Origin: Bacteroidaceae bacterium
Lineage (GTDB): Bacteria > Bacteroidota > Bacteroidia > Bacteroidales > Bacteroidaceae
NCBI GenBank assembly: GCA_017522915.1
Contig: JAFWXX010000006.1
Coordinates: 1 to 64,000, forward strand
Direction: 5' to 3'
Length of the DNA stretch: 64,000 nucleotides
Position numbers and translations under genes: made by a program
Shown: piece after piece, positions 26,328 to 34,288 of the stretch
Position numbering within the stretch: the first letter of the stretch is position 1
Layout: every line of letters begins with the position of its first letter
Notes under the pieces: generated by a model
Seen by the model: only the letters and a program-made list of their open reading frames with translations
Database searches by the model: none
Told to the model about the DNA's origin: nothing

Positions 26328-27404
26328 TTACTCCATTGATGCTATCTCTACAACAGAGCCCTTGCGTAGCTGCAGTGTACCCGATGTCAGAATAGTGTCA
26401 CCTTCGCTCAGCCCTTTGAGAATCTGTACTTCGGCTTCGGTACGCAAGCCGGTCGTTACCTCAACCGGTTCGGCTTTCCCGCTCCTGTAGATGAAAACCT
26501 TGCTCTTGCCCATTTCGGGAACAATCGCTTCGGCAGGGACTGCGATTGCATTCTCAATCTCTTTCTGCTTAAGGCGTATGTCGGCATAAAGCCCCGGCAT
26601 CAGTTCAGCGTTGCTGTTGGGGTAGAGTGCCTTAACGGGGAGGTTGTGTGTCTCCGGATCGAGACTCGATTCCGTAGCATATACCTGGGCATGGTAGGTC
26701 TCGATGCTGCCGTTTACCTGAAAGGTGAGGTTTGTGCCTTTCTTCACTTCGTTGGCATATCGCTCCGCTACTGAGAACTCTACTTTAATAGGCTTTACCG
26801 ATGTGAGTGTAGCTATGACAGTTGTAGGGGATGCGTATGCGCCTACGCTCACCTGGCGCAAACCTATGACACCGTCGAACGGTGCACGGAGCTCAGTCAT
26901 TTCTATCTGCGCCTTTATCTTGTCGATATCGGCTTTCAAGGTTGCAAGTTCTGTCTTTACAATTTCAAGAGCCTCCTTGCTTACGGCATCACGCTGCAAC
27001 AGTGCATTCTGCCTATATACACGTTCCTCGGCAAGAGGCAGCTGAGCCTCAAGGCGTACAAGCTGTGCCTGGTATTGCTGGTCATTTACTTTGGCGAGAA
27101 GCATCCCTTTCTTGACATGGCTGCCCTCCTTGAAGTATATTCCTGTGATTTTTCCGGATGTCTCGAACGAGAGCTGTACCTCTTCGTCGGGGACAAGACG
27201 GCCTACAGCCAGTATTTCGTCAGTCAGCAAGTGGGGCTTGAGAATCTTTGCATTTACGCTCAGAACTTTCTTGTTTCCGCCCTTCGGCTTGTTCTCTGCT
27301 GCAGAGAGTTCCTCGTTCTCCTTAGGTGTAAGCTGGTAATAGCCGAATGCCCCAATGGCAATAGCCAGAGCAGCTATAAGACTCCATTTGAGTTTCTTGT
27401 TCAT
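26328..27404 (-). CDS. RND efflux periplasmic adaptor (membrane fusion protein)
   Basis: The 358-residue protein starts with an uncleaved membrane anchor (WSLIAALAIAIGAFGYYQL) and no lipobox. It then has the barrel-sandwich/lipoyl halves (GRLVPDEEVQLSFETSGKI and TELRAPFDGVIGLRQVSVGAY), a coiled-coil hairpin between them (about 115-165), a beta-barrel and a membrane-proximal domain (AVPAEAIVPEMGKSKVFI). It links the inner-membrane pump to the TolC channel and heads the operon. No repressor gene adjoins it, unlike many acrAB-type loci. Confidence 0.95.
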   Translation of the reverse strand: MNKKLKWSLIAALAIAIGAFGYYQLTPKENEELSAAENKPKGGNKKVLSVNAKILKPHLLTDEILAVGRLVPDEEVQLSFETSGKITGIYFKEGSHVKKGMLLAKVNDQQYQAQLVRLEAQLPLAEERVYRQNALLQRDAVSKEALEIVKTELATLKADIDKIKAQIEMTELRAPFDGVIGLRQVSVGAYASPTTVIATLTSVKPIKVEFSVAERYANEVKKGTNLTFQVNGSIETYHAQVYATESSLDPETHNLPVKALYPNSNAELMPGLYADIRLKQKEIENAIAVPAEAIVPEMGKSKVFIYRSGKAEPVEVTTGLRTEAEVQILKGLSEGDTILTSGTLQLRKGSVVEIASME

Positions 27405-27455
27405 GTCTATGATGTTTGCTTGTTTGAAAATTATTTACATAGAGTTCTAATTTTA

Positions 27456-27485
27456 CAAAATTAGTCATAATTCGTGTTTCTCAAA
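27456..27485 (-). promoter_or_regulatory. Promoter of the RND efflux operon
   Basis: On the minus strand TTTG (27482-27485) and TAATTTTG (27456-27463) are 18 nt apart. The predicted start is near 27449, about 45 nt before the adaptor ATG. The region is very AT-rich. Confidence 0.65.
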
Positions 27486-27568
27486 ACAATTGAATCCTTA
27501 ATAAATTTTAAATATAAAGTTTTATTAATATGAAACGCGAGCGCGTACAGATAAAAAGAAAGCAACCG

Positions 27569-27599
27569 TTGTATATGTTCTCTGTTTTTGTTATCTTTG
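27569..27599 (+). promoter_or_regulatory. Promoter of efp
   Basis: TTG (27569-27571) and TATCTTTG (27592-27599) are 20 nt apart. The predicted start is near 27606, giving a leader of about 63 nt to the ATG at 27669. This also argues against the earlier in-frame ATG at 27588, which lies upstream of the transcription start. Confidence 0.75.
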
Positions 27600-27668
27600 C
27601 ATCCGATTATGCGTGACATGTTGCGTGACGCGCTTTTTGATGAACTATATCAACAAAAAAAGAATATT

Positions 27669-28235
27669 ATGATTAATGCTCAAGACATCAAAATCGGTAC
27701 AGCTATCCGTATGGATGGCAAGTTGTATTTCTGCATCGACTTCCTGCACGTAAAGCCGGGAAAGGGTAACACTTTCATGCGTACAAAGCTGAAAGACGTT
27801 GTTGACGGCTACGTTCTCGAACGTCGTTTCAATATCGGTGAGAAGCTTGAGGATGTACGCGTTGAGCGCCGTCCTTACCAGTATCTCTACCAGGAGGGTG
27901 ACGAATACGTGTTCATGAACCAGGAGACTTACGAGCAGGTAAACATCTCAGGCGACCAGATAAACGGCGTTGCCTACATGAAGGAGGGTATGACACTTGA
28001 GGTTGTTACCGATGCTTCAACAGAGACTATTCTCTTTGCCGATATGCCTGTAAAGGTTGTTCTTGCAATTACTTATACAGAGCCTGGTCTCAAGGGCGAT
28101 ACAGCTACCAACGCAACAAAACCTGCAACATTGGAGACAGGTGCCGAGATTCGTGTTCCTCTCTTCATCAATGAGGGCGAGCTCGTTGAGGTTGATACCC
28201 GCGACGGTTCATACGTTGGCCGTGTAAAGGCTTGA
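27669..28235 (+). CDS. efp: Elongation factor P
   Basis: From the ATG at 27669 the product is 188 residues, the normal EF-P length; the frame is open for 27 codons more upstream, but MINAQDIKIGTAIR is the conserved beginning. It has the three EF-P barrels, the loop HVKPGKGNTFMRTKL carrying the lysine that is modified in many bacteria, and a C-terminal end VDTRDGSYVGRVKA. EF-P relieves ribosome stalling at polyproline. No epmA/epmB modification genes are nearby. Confidence 0.97.
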   Translation: MINAQDIKIGTAIRMDGKLYFCIDFLHVKPGKGNTFMRTKLKDVVDGYVLERRFNIGEKLEDVRVERRPYQYLYQEGDEYVFMNQETYEQVNISGDQINGVAYMKEGMTLEVVTDASTETILFADMPVKVVLAITYTEPGLKGDTATNATKPATLETGAEIRVPLFINEGELVEVDTRDGSYVGRVKA

Positions 28236-28243
28236 TTAGCCTG

Positions 28244-28312
28244 TTAAAAAGGTGAGGATCAAGGATGCTCAAAGGATGTCCCTTGCATTGCATCCCTGAA
28301 TCGGCTTTTTAA
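28244..28312 (+). terminator. Long imperfect hairpin after efp (terminator or processing site)
   Basis: TTAAAAAG (28244-28251) pairs with CTTTTTAA (28305-28312), enclosing GGATGC (28263-28268) with GCATCC (28290-28295). The outer arm ends in a T-run. It lies between efp and the glycosyltransferase and would end or limit transcription into the next gene. Confidence 0.45.
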
Positions 28313-28336
28313 TGTATAAACCTTAAAAATTAAATT

Positions 28337-29332
28337 TTGTTATACTCTATAATTGTTCCGGTATATAACAGGCCCGGCGAGGTAAAGGAACTGCTCGACA
28401 GCCTGTCGGCTCAGACGGTAAAACCATTTGAGTTGCTGATTATAGAGGATGGCTCAAAAGAACGGTGTGATCATTTGCTTGATCACTATCGTTCTTTTTT
28501 TACTGTCCGCTATTTCTACAAGGATAATTCGGGCCGCAGCGATACGCGCAACTATGGCATGGAGAGGGCCGAAGGCGATTATCTGCTGTTCTTCGATTCC
28601 GATGTGATTCTTCCGCCTGCATACTTCGAAAAGCTCGAAGAGGCTATGAATAACGGCTATTGCGATTGCTTTGGCGGTCCCGATGCTGCCGACAGCTCTT
28701 TCTCCGATATGCAGAAGGCTGTCAGCCATGCCATGACTTCGTTCTGGACAACCGGCGGCATACGCGGTGGCAAGGCTGTAATGGAGAAGTTCTGTCCGCG
28801 CACATTCAATATGGGCTTTTCGAAGGAGGTCTATAGGAAAGTGGGTGATTTCAAGGATATGATGGGTGAAGACATTGACCTGAGCATAAGAATACGCAAT
28901 GCTGGTTTCAATATACGCCTTATACGCGAGGTGTATGTCTATCACAAGAGACGGATCGACATGAAGCGTTTCTACAAGCAGGTGAACAACTTCGGGCAGG
29001 CACGCATATGGCTGCAGCTTATACATCCGGGTTCGTTGAAGGCGGTGCATGCGGCACCGGCATTGATGCTCATAACGGGAGCAGTGCTTCTTGCCGCCTC
29101 TTTCTTCTGTCCCTGGCTGTTGCTTCTTCCTTTGTTCTATATGCTTCTTATATTCTTCGACTCTCTGTTCAAGAACAGAAGCTTTAAGGTTGCTTCCTTG
29201 TCGGTGGTTGCTGCAGCAGTGCAGATAACCGGCTATGGAATGGGGTTCCTGAAGGCATTCTGGTACAAGATGATTCTGAAGCAGCCTCTTGAGACAAAAG
29301 AGAACCTTACCAAAATATATAACAGAGGATAA
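28337..29332 (+). CDS. GT2-family glycosyltransferase
   Basis: The 331-residue product has a GT-A domain (about 1-230): SIIVPVYNRPGEVKELLDSL, the LIIEDGS nucleotide-binding segment, FFDSDV as the DXD metal site, and GEDIDLSIRIRNAGF as the acceptor/base region, followed by two or three C-terminal membrane helices (about 245-315). It probably adds a sugar to a lipid or surface polysaccharide. The start is unusual: TTG at 28337, because a TAA lies in frame just upstream and there is no ATG before the conserved SIIVPVYN. It ends 2 nt before radC, so the two are cotranscribed. Confidence 0.9.
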   Translation: MLYSIIVPVYNRPGEVKELLDSLSAQTVKPFELLIIEDGSKERCDHLLDHYRSFFTVRYFYKDNSGRSDTRNYGMERAEGDYLLFFDSDVILPPAYFEKLEEAMNNGYCDCFGGPDAADSSFSDMQKAVSHAMTSFWTTGGIRGGKAVMEKFCPRTFNMGFSKEVYRKVGDFKDMMGEDIDLSIRIRNAGFNIRLIREVYVYHKRRIDMKRFYKQVNNFGQARIWLQLIHPGSLKAVHAAPALMLITGAVLLAASFFCPWLLLLPLFYMLLIFFDSLFKNRSFKVASLSVVAAAVQITGYGMGFLKAFWYKMILKQPLETKENLTKIYNRG

Positions 29333-29334
29333 GT

Positions 29335-30033
29335 ATGGCCGAAGAAAAGTTAAGGCAGAGCATAAAGGAGTGGCCTCTTGACGAGCGTCCTCGTGAGAAG
29401 GCCATGATGCATGGCATCTCTTCGCTCAGCAAGTCGGAACTGTTGGCAATACTTGTGGGCTCCGGAAACGACAAGGAGTCGGCCGTAGCACTGATGAAAA
29501 GGGTGCTGGCCTCGTGCGGTGACAGTATCGCCGAACTCTCCAGGCTTTCGGTCGATGACCTCTGTACTTTCAGGGGAATCGGTGAGGCAAAAGCCATAAC
29601 AATAGTGGCTGCATGTGAATTGTGGAAACGCCGTGCCGGCGACGAACGTACGGAGGCCAGCCGGATAACATCATCAAAGGATATATACGGATATTTTCAT
29701 CCTATATTGTGCGATTCACCTGTTGAACGCTGTTATGTTCTATTGATGAACAATATGCACCGCGTGATTGACCATGTGCTGATAGGCAGTGGGGGGCTCA
29801 CCGCTACAGTTGTCGATGTAAGGCTTGTGATGCGCGAGGCATTGATGAAGCGCGCAACAGCCATTGCTCTGTGCCACAACCATCCGTCGGGCAACATAAA
29901 GCCGAGCCGCGAGGATGACAAGCTGACCGAAAACCTTTCGCAGGCATGCAAGGTTATGAATATACGGATGCTCGACCATATAGTCCTTGCCGACGGAAAA
30001 TATTACAGTTATAATGATGAGGCTCGCCTGTAA
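29335..30033 (+). CDS. radC: RadC-family JAB-domain protein
   Basis: The 232-residue protein has an N-terminal helix-hairpin-helix part (about 1-90; LSVDDLCTFRGIGEAKAITI) and a C-terminal JAB/MPN metalloprotease-like domain with HNHPSGN at 181-187 and the aspartate of SREDDKLT. Despite the 'DNA repair protein RadC' label, the function of the family is not settled. The gene starts 2 nt after the glycosyltransferase and lies 14 nt before the SufT-like gene. Confidence 0.95.
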   Translation: MAEEKLRQSIKEWPLDERPREKAMMHGISSLSKSELLAILVGSGNDKESAVALMKRVLASCGDSIAELSRLSVDDLCTFRGIGEAKAITIVAACELWKRRAGDERTEASRITSSKDIYGYFHPILCDSPVERCYVLLMNNMHRVIDHVLIGSGGLTATVVDVRLVMREALMKRATAIALCHNHPSGNIKPSREDDKLTENLSQACKVMNIRMLDHIVLADGKYYSYNDEARL

Positions 30034-30047
30034 AGGCATGAAATGAT

Positions 30048-30359
30048 ATGGAAAAGATTGAACTTGAAGAGAAGATTGTAGAAATGATTAAGACGGTCTA
30101 TGACCCGGAGATACCTGTAAACATATACGACCTGGGGCTTATATACCGCATAGAGGTCAAGGAGGACTGTTCTGTCGATATCGACATGACACTCACTGCC
30201 CCCAACTGTCCGGCTGCCGATTTCATGATGGAAGATGTCCGCATGAAGGTAGAGGCAATAGAGGGTGTCACTGCTGTGAATCTTAACCTTGTATTCGAGC
30301 CTGAATGGAGCCAGGACCTTATGACAGAAGAGGCAAAACTGGAATTGGGTCTGCTATAG
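30048..30359 (+). CDS. MIP18/DUF59-family Fe-S assembly protein (SufT-like)
   Basis: The 103-residue single-domain protein has the hallmarks of the MIP18/PaaD/SufT family: VYDPEIPVNIYDLGLIYRI, MTLTAPNCPAADFM with the reactive cysteine, and a C-terminal VNLVFEPEWSQDLMTEEAKLELG. Members help deliver or mature iron-sulphur clusters. No suf cluster genes adjoin it in this window. It is part of the plus-strand run from the glycosyltransferase to lpxH. Confidence 0.93.
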   Translation: MEKIELEEKIVEMIKTVYDPEIPVNIYDLGLIYRIEVKEDCSVDIDMTLTAPNCPAADFMMEDVRMKVEAIEGVTAVNLNLVFEPEWSQDLMTEEAKLELGLL

Positions 30360-30402
30360 TGCTTCAGAAACAATAATCTTTCTGAATCTATATACGAGAA
30401 CT

Positions 30403-31167
30403 ATGAAAAAGATATATTTCCTCTCTGATGCGCATCTCGGTTCGTGGGCTATCGAGCATAGCCGCACTCATGAACGCCGCCTGGTGTCGTTCCTCGACAA
30501 GATAAAGAACGAGGCTGCCGCAGTGTATATGCTCGGCGACATGTTCGACTTCTGGTATGAGTTCCGATATGCTGTCCCCAAAGGATATACACGTTTTCTG
30601 GGCAAGGTCTCAGAATTGACCGACAAGGGGGTTGAGGTACATTTCTTTACGGGAAATCACGACCAGTGGTGTCTCGACTACTTTGAGAAGGAGTGCGGAA
30701 TGACAATTCATCGTGAACCATGTCTCGTTGAGCTATACGGTAAGGAGTTCTTCCTTGCGCATGGTGACGAGTTCTCCGATGACAGGATGTATCGTTTCAT
30801 GCGTGCCGGATTCCGCAGCCGTTTCCTTAGGTGGATGTTCTCGATGCTTCATCCGCGCTGGAGTCTTTGGATGGGGCATGGCTGGGCGCGTCATAGCATG
30901 ATGGAGCACAAGGTCAAGGGGGATACTCCTTTTCAGGGAGAGGAGAAAGAGGATTCCGTAATTTTTGCAAAGGAGTATCTGAAGATGCATTCCGGTGTCG
31001 ACTGTTTTATATTCGGGCATCGGCACATTGATGAAGATTTCCCGTTGGGCAATACTTCCCGATGTATATTCCTGGGCGATTGGATTTCGACATTTGCATA
31101 TGTCGTGTTTGACGGAAATACGATAGAACGCAGATATTACATTGAGGGTGAGAGTAAGGAACTTTGA
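30403..31167 (+). CDS. lpxH: UDP-2,3-diacylglucosamine diphosphatase
   Basis: The 254-residue metallophosphatase has all family motifs: SDAHLG (8-13), LGDMFDFW (44-51), GNHD (84-87), HGDEFSDD (120-127) and FGHRHID near 205. LpxH hydrolyses UDP-2,3-diacylglucosamine to lipid X, the fourth step of lipid A synthesis, at the inner face of the cytoplasmic membrane. It lies 43 nt after the SufT-like gene. The phosphoethanolamine transferase that follows also concerns lipid A, though it looks separately acquired. Confidence 0.94.
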   Translation: MKKIYFLSDAHLGSWAIEHSRTHERRLVSFLDKIKNEAAAVYMLGDMFDFWYEFRYAVPKGYTRFLGKVSELTDKGVEVHFFTGNHDQWCLDYFEKECGMTIHREPCLVELYGKEFFLAHGDEFSDDRMYRFMRAGFRSRFLRWMFSMLHPRWSLWMGHGWARHSMMEHKVKGDTPFQGEEKEDSVIFAKEYLKMHSGVDCFIFGHRHIDEDFPLGNTSRCIFLGDWISTFAYVVFDGNTIERRYYIEGESKEL

Positions 31168-31181
31168 ATATTCAATTACAA

Positions 31182-31210
31182 ATAGTGCTTGTTGCATGGA
31201 GCAACCTATT
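31182..31210 (+). terminator. Weak hairpin between lpxH and the transferase gene
   Basis: GTTGC (31191-31195) pairs with GCAAC (31201-31205), and AATAG (31182-31186) with CTATT (31206-31210) around a one-sided bulge. There is no clean U-tract. It may be a weak terminator of the lpxH run. Confidence 0.35.
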
Positions 31211-31249
31211 GTACTCTTTTGAAATAATGAACATTATTTAAATATTACC

Positions 31250-32854
31250 ATGAAATTTACGTTCACTGTTTGTAGACAATTTGTAATCAATACTTTAAGG
31301 TTTGTTGCAAAACCTGTAATCTGTCAGCCTATATTCTCTTTTTTGTGCTTTATACTGCTCAATCTTCTGGATTTATTTGCTGATGGCGGCTTCCCTCTGT
31401 TAGGGCCTTTATTGAAAATAACTTTCGGTTGTTTTGTTTGTTATTGTTTATTGTTACCAACATTGTTTTTACCTTCTTTTATAAGAAGGATATACAAGTT
31501 TATGGTATTGCTTGTTGCAATTGTGCAGTTCATTGTCGATTTGTATTTATTAATAATTTATGGCGAGACTTTCAGTACGCTGCACGTCGATATGTTGGCC
31601 GCATTTGTTGCAACAAACCCTTCTGAAGCAATAGAGTATTTGAAATCGTATTTAACAATTGACAAAGTTTTTATAATATCTCTTTCTTTATCATTGTTAT
31701 TGGTGCTTTTTTACTTTTTGCGTAGAATAAAGTTTAAAGCAAATTTTTGGGGCGAGTGTGTTATTTCTATAATAGTCTTAGTCTCGGTATGTGTTTCTGG
31801 GATTGAATACAAGAATCTTTTGTTGGGTAATATCTATTTTTTATTCCAGACGGAGAGTTACGATCTAAAGGAGTACAGACAGAATCCAGAACTTATTTGT
31901 AGTGGTGAAAAACCTAAATACGTAGTACTTATTATTGGAGAAAGTTTCTCGAAAATGCATAGTTCACTCTATAGCTATAGCAAAGAGACCAATCCTCTGT
32001 TGTCAAAGTTGGCTGCAGATAGTCTTTTGTTTGTATGTAAGAACTCTACAAGTGCTTGTACTAAGACTATTCCTGCCATTAAATCTATAATGACATCATA
32101 TGTCAATGAAATGAGTGATAGTATTGACTGGTTTAAGTGTCTCACTCTTATTGAAGTTATGCAGAAAATTGATTATAAAGCAGTGTGGATATCTAATCAT
32201 TCTAGAGAGGGCTTTTTTGATAACGAGGTCGGTTGTTATGCTGCATTATGTGATTATTCTGTGTTTGCAAATGAACGGGATTATTATTCAAGGTATGACC
32301 AAGTGTTGTTACCGTTGATAGAAGAGTGTCTTAATGGCGATTCTACTCAAACATTTTTTGTAGTCAATATGTTAGGCTCTCACATATATTATAAAGACCG
32401 TTATCCTGAAAAATTCTCAAAATTTAAGTCAGAGGATTATATAGCTTCTTATCATCATTTACCAACAGAAAGCAGACAAACAATATCAGAGTACGATAAT
32501 TCAATACTATATAACGATTCGGTTGTGTATGAAATAATGAAAACTTTTGAGCAGCAAGATGCTATTGTTGTCTATATATCAGACCATGGTCAAGACATAT
32601 TCAATAGTTCTAATGATTATGCCGGTCACGCAATAAATGGTAATTATGTTTCTGAGCAAGTTGCAGTTCTGGTTCCTTTGTTGGTATACACATCTCCTAT
32701 ATTTAAGAAGAAGCATTCCTTGTTATACAAAAGAATAGAAAGTTCGGAAACAATGCCTTACCGTACAGATAGTATTATGTATACAATAATGGATGTCGCA
32801 GGCATTGAAACGGTGAACGGTGTGTCGTATAAGCATAAAAGTCTGTTAAAATAG
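31250..32854 (+). CDS. Phosphoethanolamine transferase (sulfatase fold, EptA/CptA-like)
   Basis: The 534-residue protein has about five membrane helices in its first 200 residues and then a periplasmic alkaline-phosphatase-fold domain: YVVLIIGESFSKMHSS (metal Glu), SACTKTIPAIKSIM with the candidate nucleophilic threonine near 271, VVNMLGSHIYY, and YISDHGQD with metal Asp/His near the end. Such enzymes move phosphoethanolamine from phosphatidylethanolamine to lipid A or other cell-surface sugars, lowering negative charge. The donor and target here are inferred. The gene is strikingly AT-rich: two 60-base lines I counted have 30% and 32% G+C, against 55% for a line of lpxH, suggesting horizontal transfer. 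A sibling LTA-synthase-like role is less likely. Confidence 0.85.
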   Translation: MKFTFTVCRQFVINTLRFVAKPVICQPIFSFLCFILLNLLDLFADGGFPLLGPLLKITFGCFVCYCLLLPTLFLPSFIRRIYKFMVLLVAIVQFIVDLYLLIIYGETFSTLHVDMLAAFVATNPSEAIEYLKSYLTIDKVFIISLSLSLLLVLFYFLRRIKFKANFWGECVISIIVLVSVCVSGIEYKNLLLGNIYFLFQTESYDLKEYRQNPELICSGEKPKYVVLIIGESFSKMHSSLYSYSKETNPLLSKLAADSLLFVCKNSTSACTKTIPAIKSIMTSYVNEMSDSIDWFKCLTLIEVMQKIDYKAVWISNHSREGFFDNEVGCYAALCDYSVFANERDYYSRYDQVLLPLIEECLNGDSTQTFFVVNMLGSHIYYKDRYPEKFSKFKSEDYIASYHHLPTESRQTISEYDNSILYNDSVVYEIMKTFEQQDAIVVYISDHGQDIFNSSNDYAGHAINGNYVSEQVAVLVPLLVYTSPIFKKKHSLLYKRIESSETMPYRTDSIMYTIMDVAGIETVNGVSYKHKSLLK

Positions 32855-32892
32855 AGAGGGATGAGGGTGACTCTAAAGTCCTATTCTTGAAT

Positions 32893-32931
32893 AAGCAATC
32901 CTTGTCATACTTATTTTGACGAGGATTGCTT
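32893..32931. terminator. Bidirectional terminator between convergent genes
   Basis: AAGCAATCCTTGTCA (32893-32907) and TGACGAGGATTGCTT (32917-32931) form a 15-bp stem with one wobble pair and a 9-nt loop. It separates the plus-strand transferase from the minus-strand tolC-like gene. Confidence 0.8.
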
Positions 32932-32954
32932 TCCTTGTAAAATACCCTCATTGT

Positions 32955-34202
32955 TTATTCTGCCAGCTGCATTGTGCCGAACTCCATGCTGAATCCTGTT
33001 GCACGCTGCAGTTCAACCCATGCTACAGCCTTGTTGAATAGTGTTTCGATATGTTCCCTTCTCATTTCGCTTTCGTTGCGCTCTACAATCAGGTAGTCGT
33101 GGAATGATATCTCCCCCAATTCGTATGCTCTCTTCTTGCCGGCAACAACACTTCTCATATCGCTAAGCATGTCGCTGGAGAAAGTAGTGCTCTGCTTCAG
33201 TGCCGAACCGAACTCATTGTATGCCTGTGTAACATCGGCCTGTACAAGAAGTCTGGCCTCTTCAATCTCTATGTTTGCCTGCTTTACAAGCAGTTCGTCA
33301 ATGATACGTGCGCCTTTGTTGAGATTCGAGAATTTGAGAGGTACGGCAATGCCTGCCTTTAAAGTTGTGAAGTCGGGGCGGGCACGGTTGTATGTCGCGC
33401 CTACTGTTACATTAAGGTCGGGGTAGCGCAGTGCCTTGTTGAACTTCTGTGTCGCAGATGCTATGTCTGCGCGGCCCAATGCCACAACGATGTCGGCACG
33501 GTGAGCCAATGCTTTCTCGATATAGCTGTCCAGTGGCAAAGCCTTTTCGCTCATCTCAAGCGTGCCGGTTCCACGGAGGTTCTCGGCTCCGCTGATGCTG
33601 CCCATGAAGTATCCCATCTTGATTGCGCTGTTGGTGAGCTGTGTCTCGGCATCGAGCATGCTGTTCTTTGCCATTCCTTGTGCCATACGGCTCTCAAGCC
33701 AGTCGCTTTCGGCGATATCGCCTCTCCTGAAGCGTATGCTGTCGTTGTCGGCAACACCGCTCAGCTCCTTGTATATCTCTTTTGCCTCGTCAAGAATCAT
33801 TTTGGCACGGAGGTGCTCAAGATAGGCGATTGTAGCATCGGCACGGAAGTTGCGCATGTACTCCTCAAATAGCGCAACACTTTGCTTGCGCTCGTTCTCG
33901 GCAAGGTCGATACGGCTACGGCGCACTCCGAATGTGAAACTTCGGCTCAGCTCAAGTTCAATTCCTTGACCGAGCTTCTTGTCCCAATCCTCGCTGTTGG
34001 TATATGTAAGTGCAATGGTGGGGTCGTTATAAACCTTTGACTTCTTCACTCCGGCATCAGCAATCTCAATGTCCATCTTGCGTGCGGCAAGTGCGATGTT
34101 TCCCGATAGTACACGTTCCATATACGCACCGTAGGATATTTCCTGTGCATGCATTGCTGCCGTTGCAAGGAATGCTATTGCCGATACTATAATTCTGTTC
34201 AT
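32955..34202 (-). CDS. Solitary TolC-family outer-membrane protein
   Basis: The 415-residue product from the ATG at 34202 starts with a signal peptide (MNRIIVSAIAFLATAAMHAQ); an ATG 14 codons upstream is in frame but would spoil it. It has the paired long helical repeats of TolC/CusC-type channels (for example RYPDLNVTVGATYNRARPDF and AYELGEISFHDYLIVERNE). No adaptor or pump gene adjoins it, so it must work with a pump encoded elsewhere, or is a remnant of a metal-efflux (CusC-like) locus. The gene is 86 nt downstream of the cca start side and is convergent with the transferase gene. Confidence 0.9.
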   Translation of the reverse strand: MNRIIVSAIAFLATAAMHAQEISYGAYMERVLSGNIALAARKMDIEIADAGVKKSKVYNDPTIALTYTNSEDWDKKLGQGIELELSRSFTFGVRRSRIDLAENERKQSVALFEEYMRNFRADATIAYLEHLRAKMILDEAKEIYKELSGVADNDSIRFRRGDIAESDWLESRMAQGMAKNSMLDAETQLTNSAIKMGYFMGSISGAENLRGTGTLEMSEKALPLDSYIEKALAHRADIVVALGRADIASATQKFNKALRYPDLNVTVGATYNRARPDFTTLKAGIAVPLKFSNLNKGARIIDELLVKQANIEIEEARLLVQADVTQAYNEFGSALKQSTTFSSDMLSDMRSVVAGKKRAYELGEISFHDYLIVERNESEMRREHIETLFNKAVAWVELQRATGFSMEFGTMQLAE

Positions 34203-34288
34203 CTTTTTTATTGCAAATTTCGTTAATGTAAACATTTCGTGCAATAGTGATTTGTGTCTATTGCATACTTGTATGTTGACAAATATTG

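Noticed and set aside
31250-32854. Lipoteichoic-acid synthase
   Set aside because: The sulfatase-fold enzyme is more like EptA/CptA, and a Gram-negative Bacteroidales is not expected to make lipoteichoic acid.
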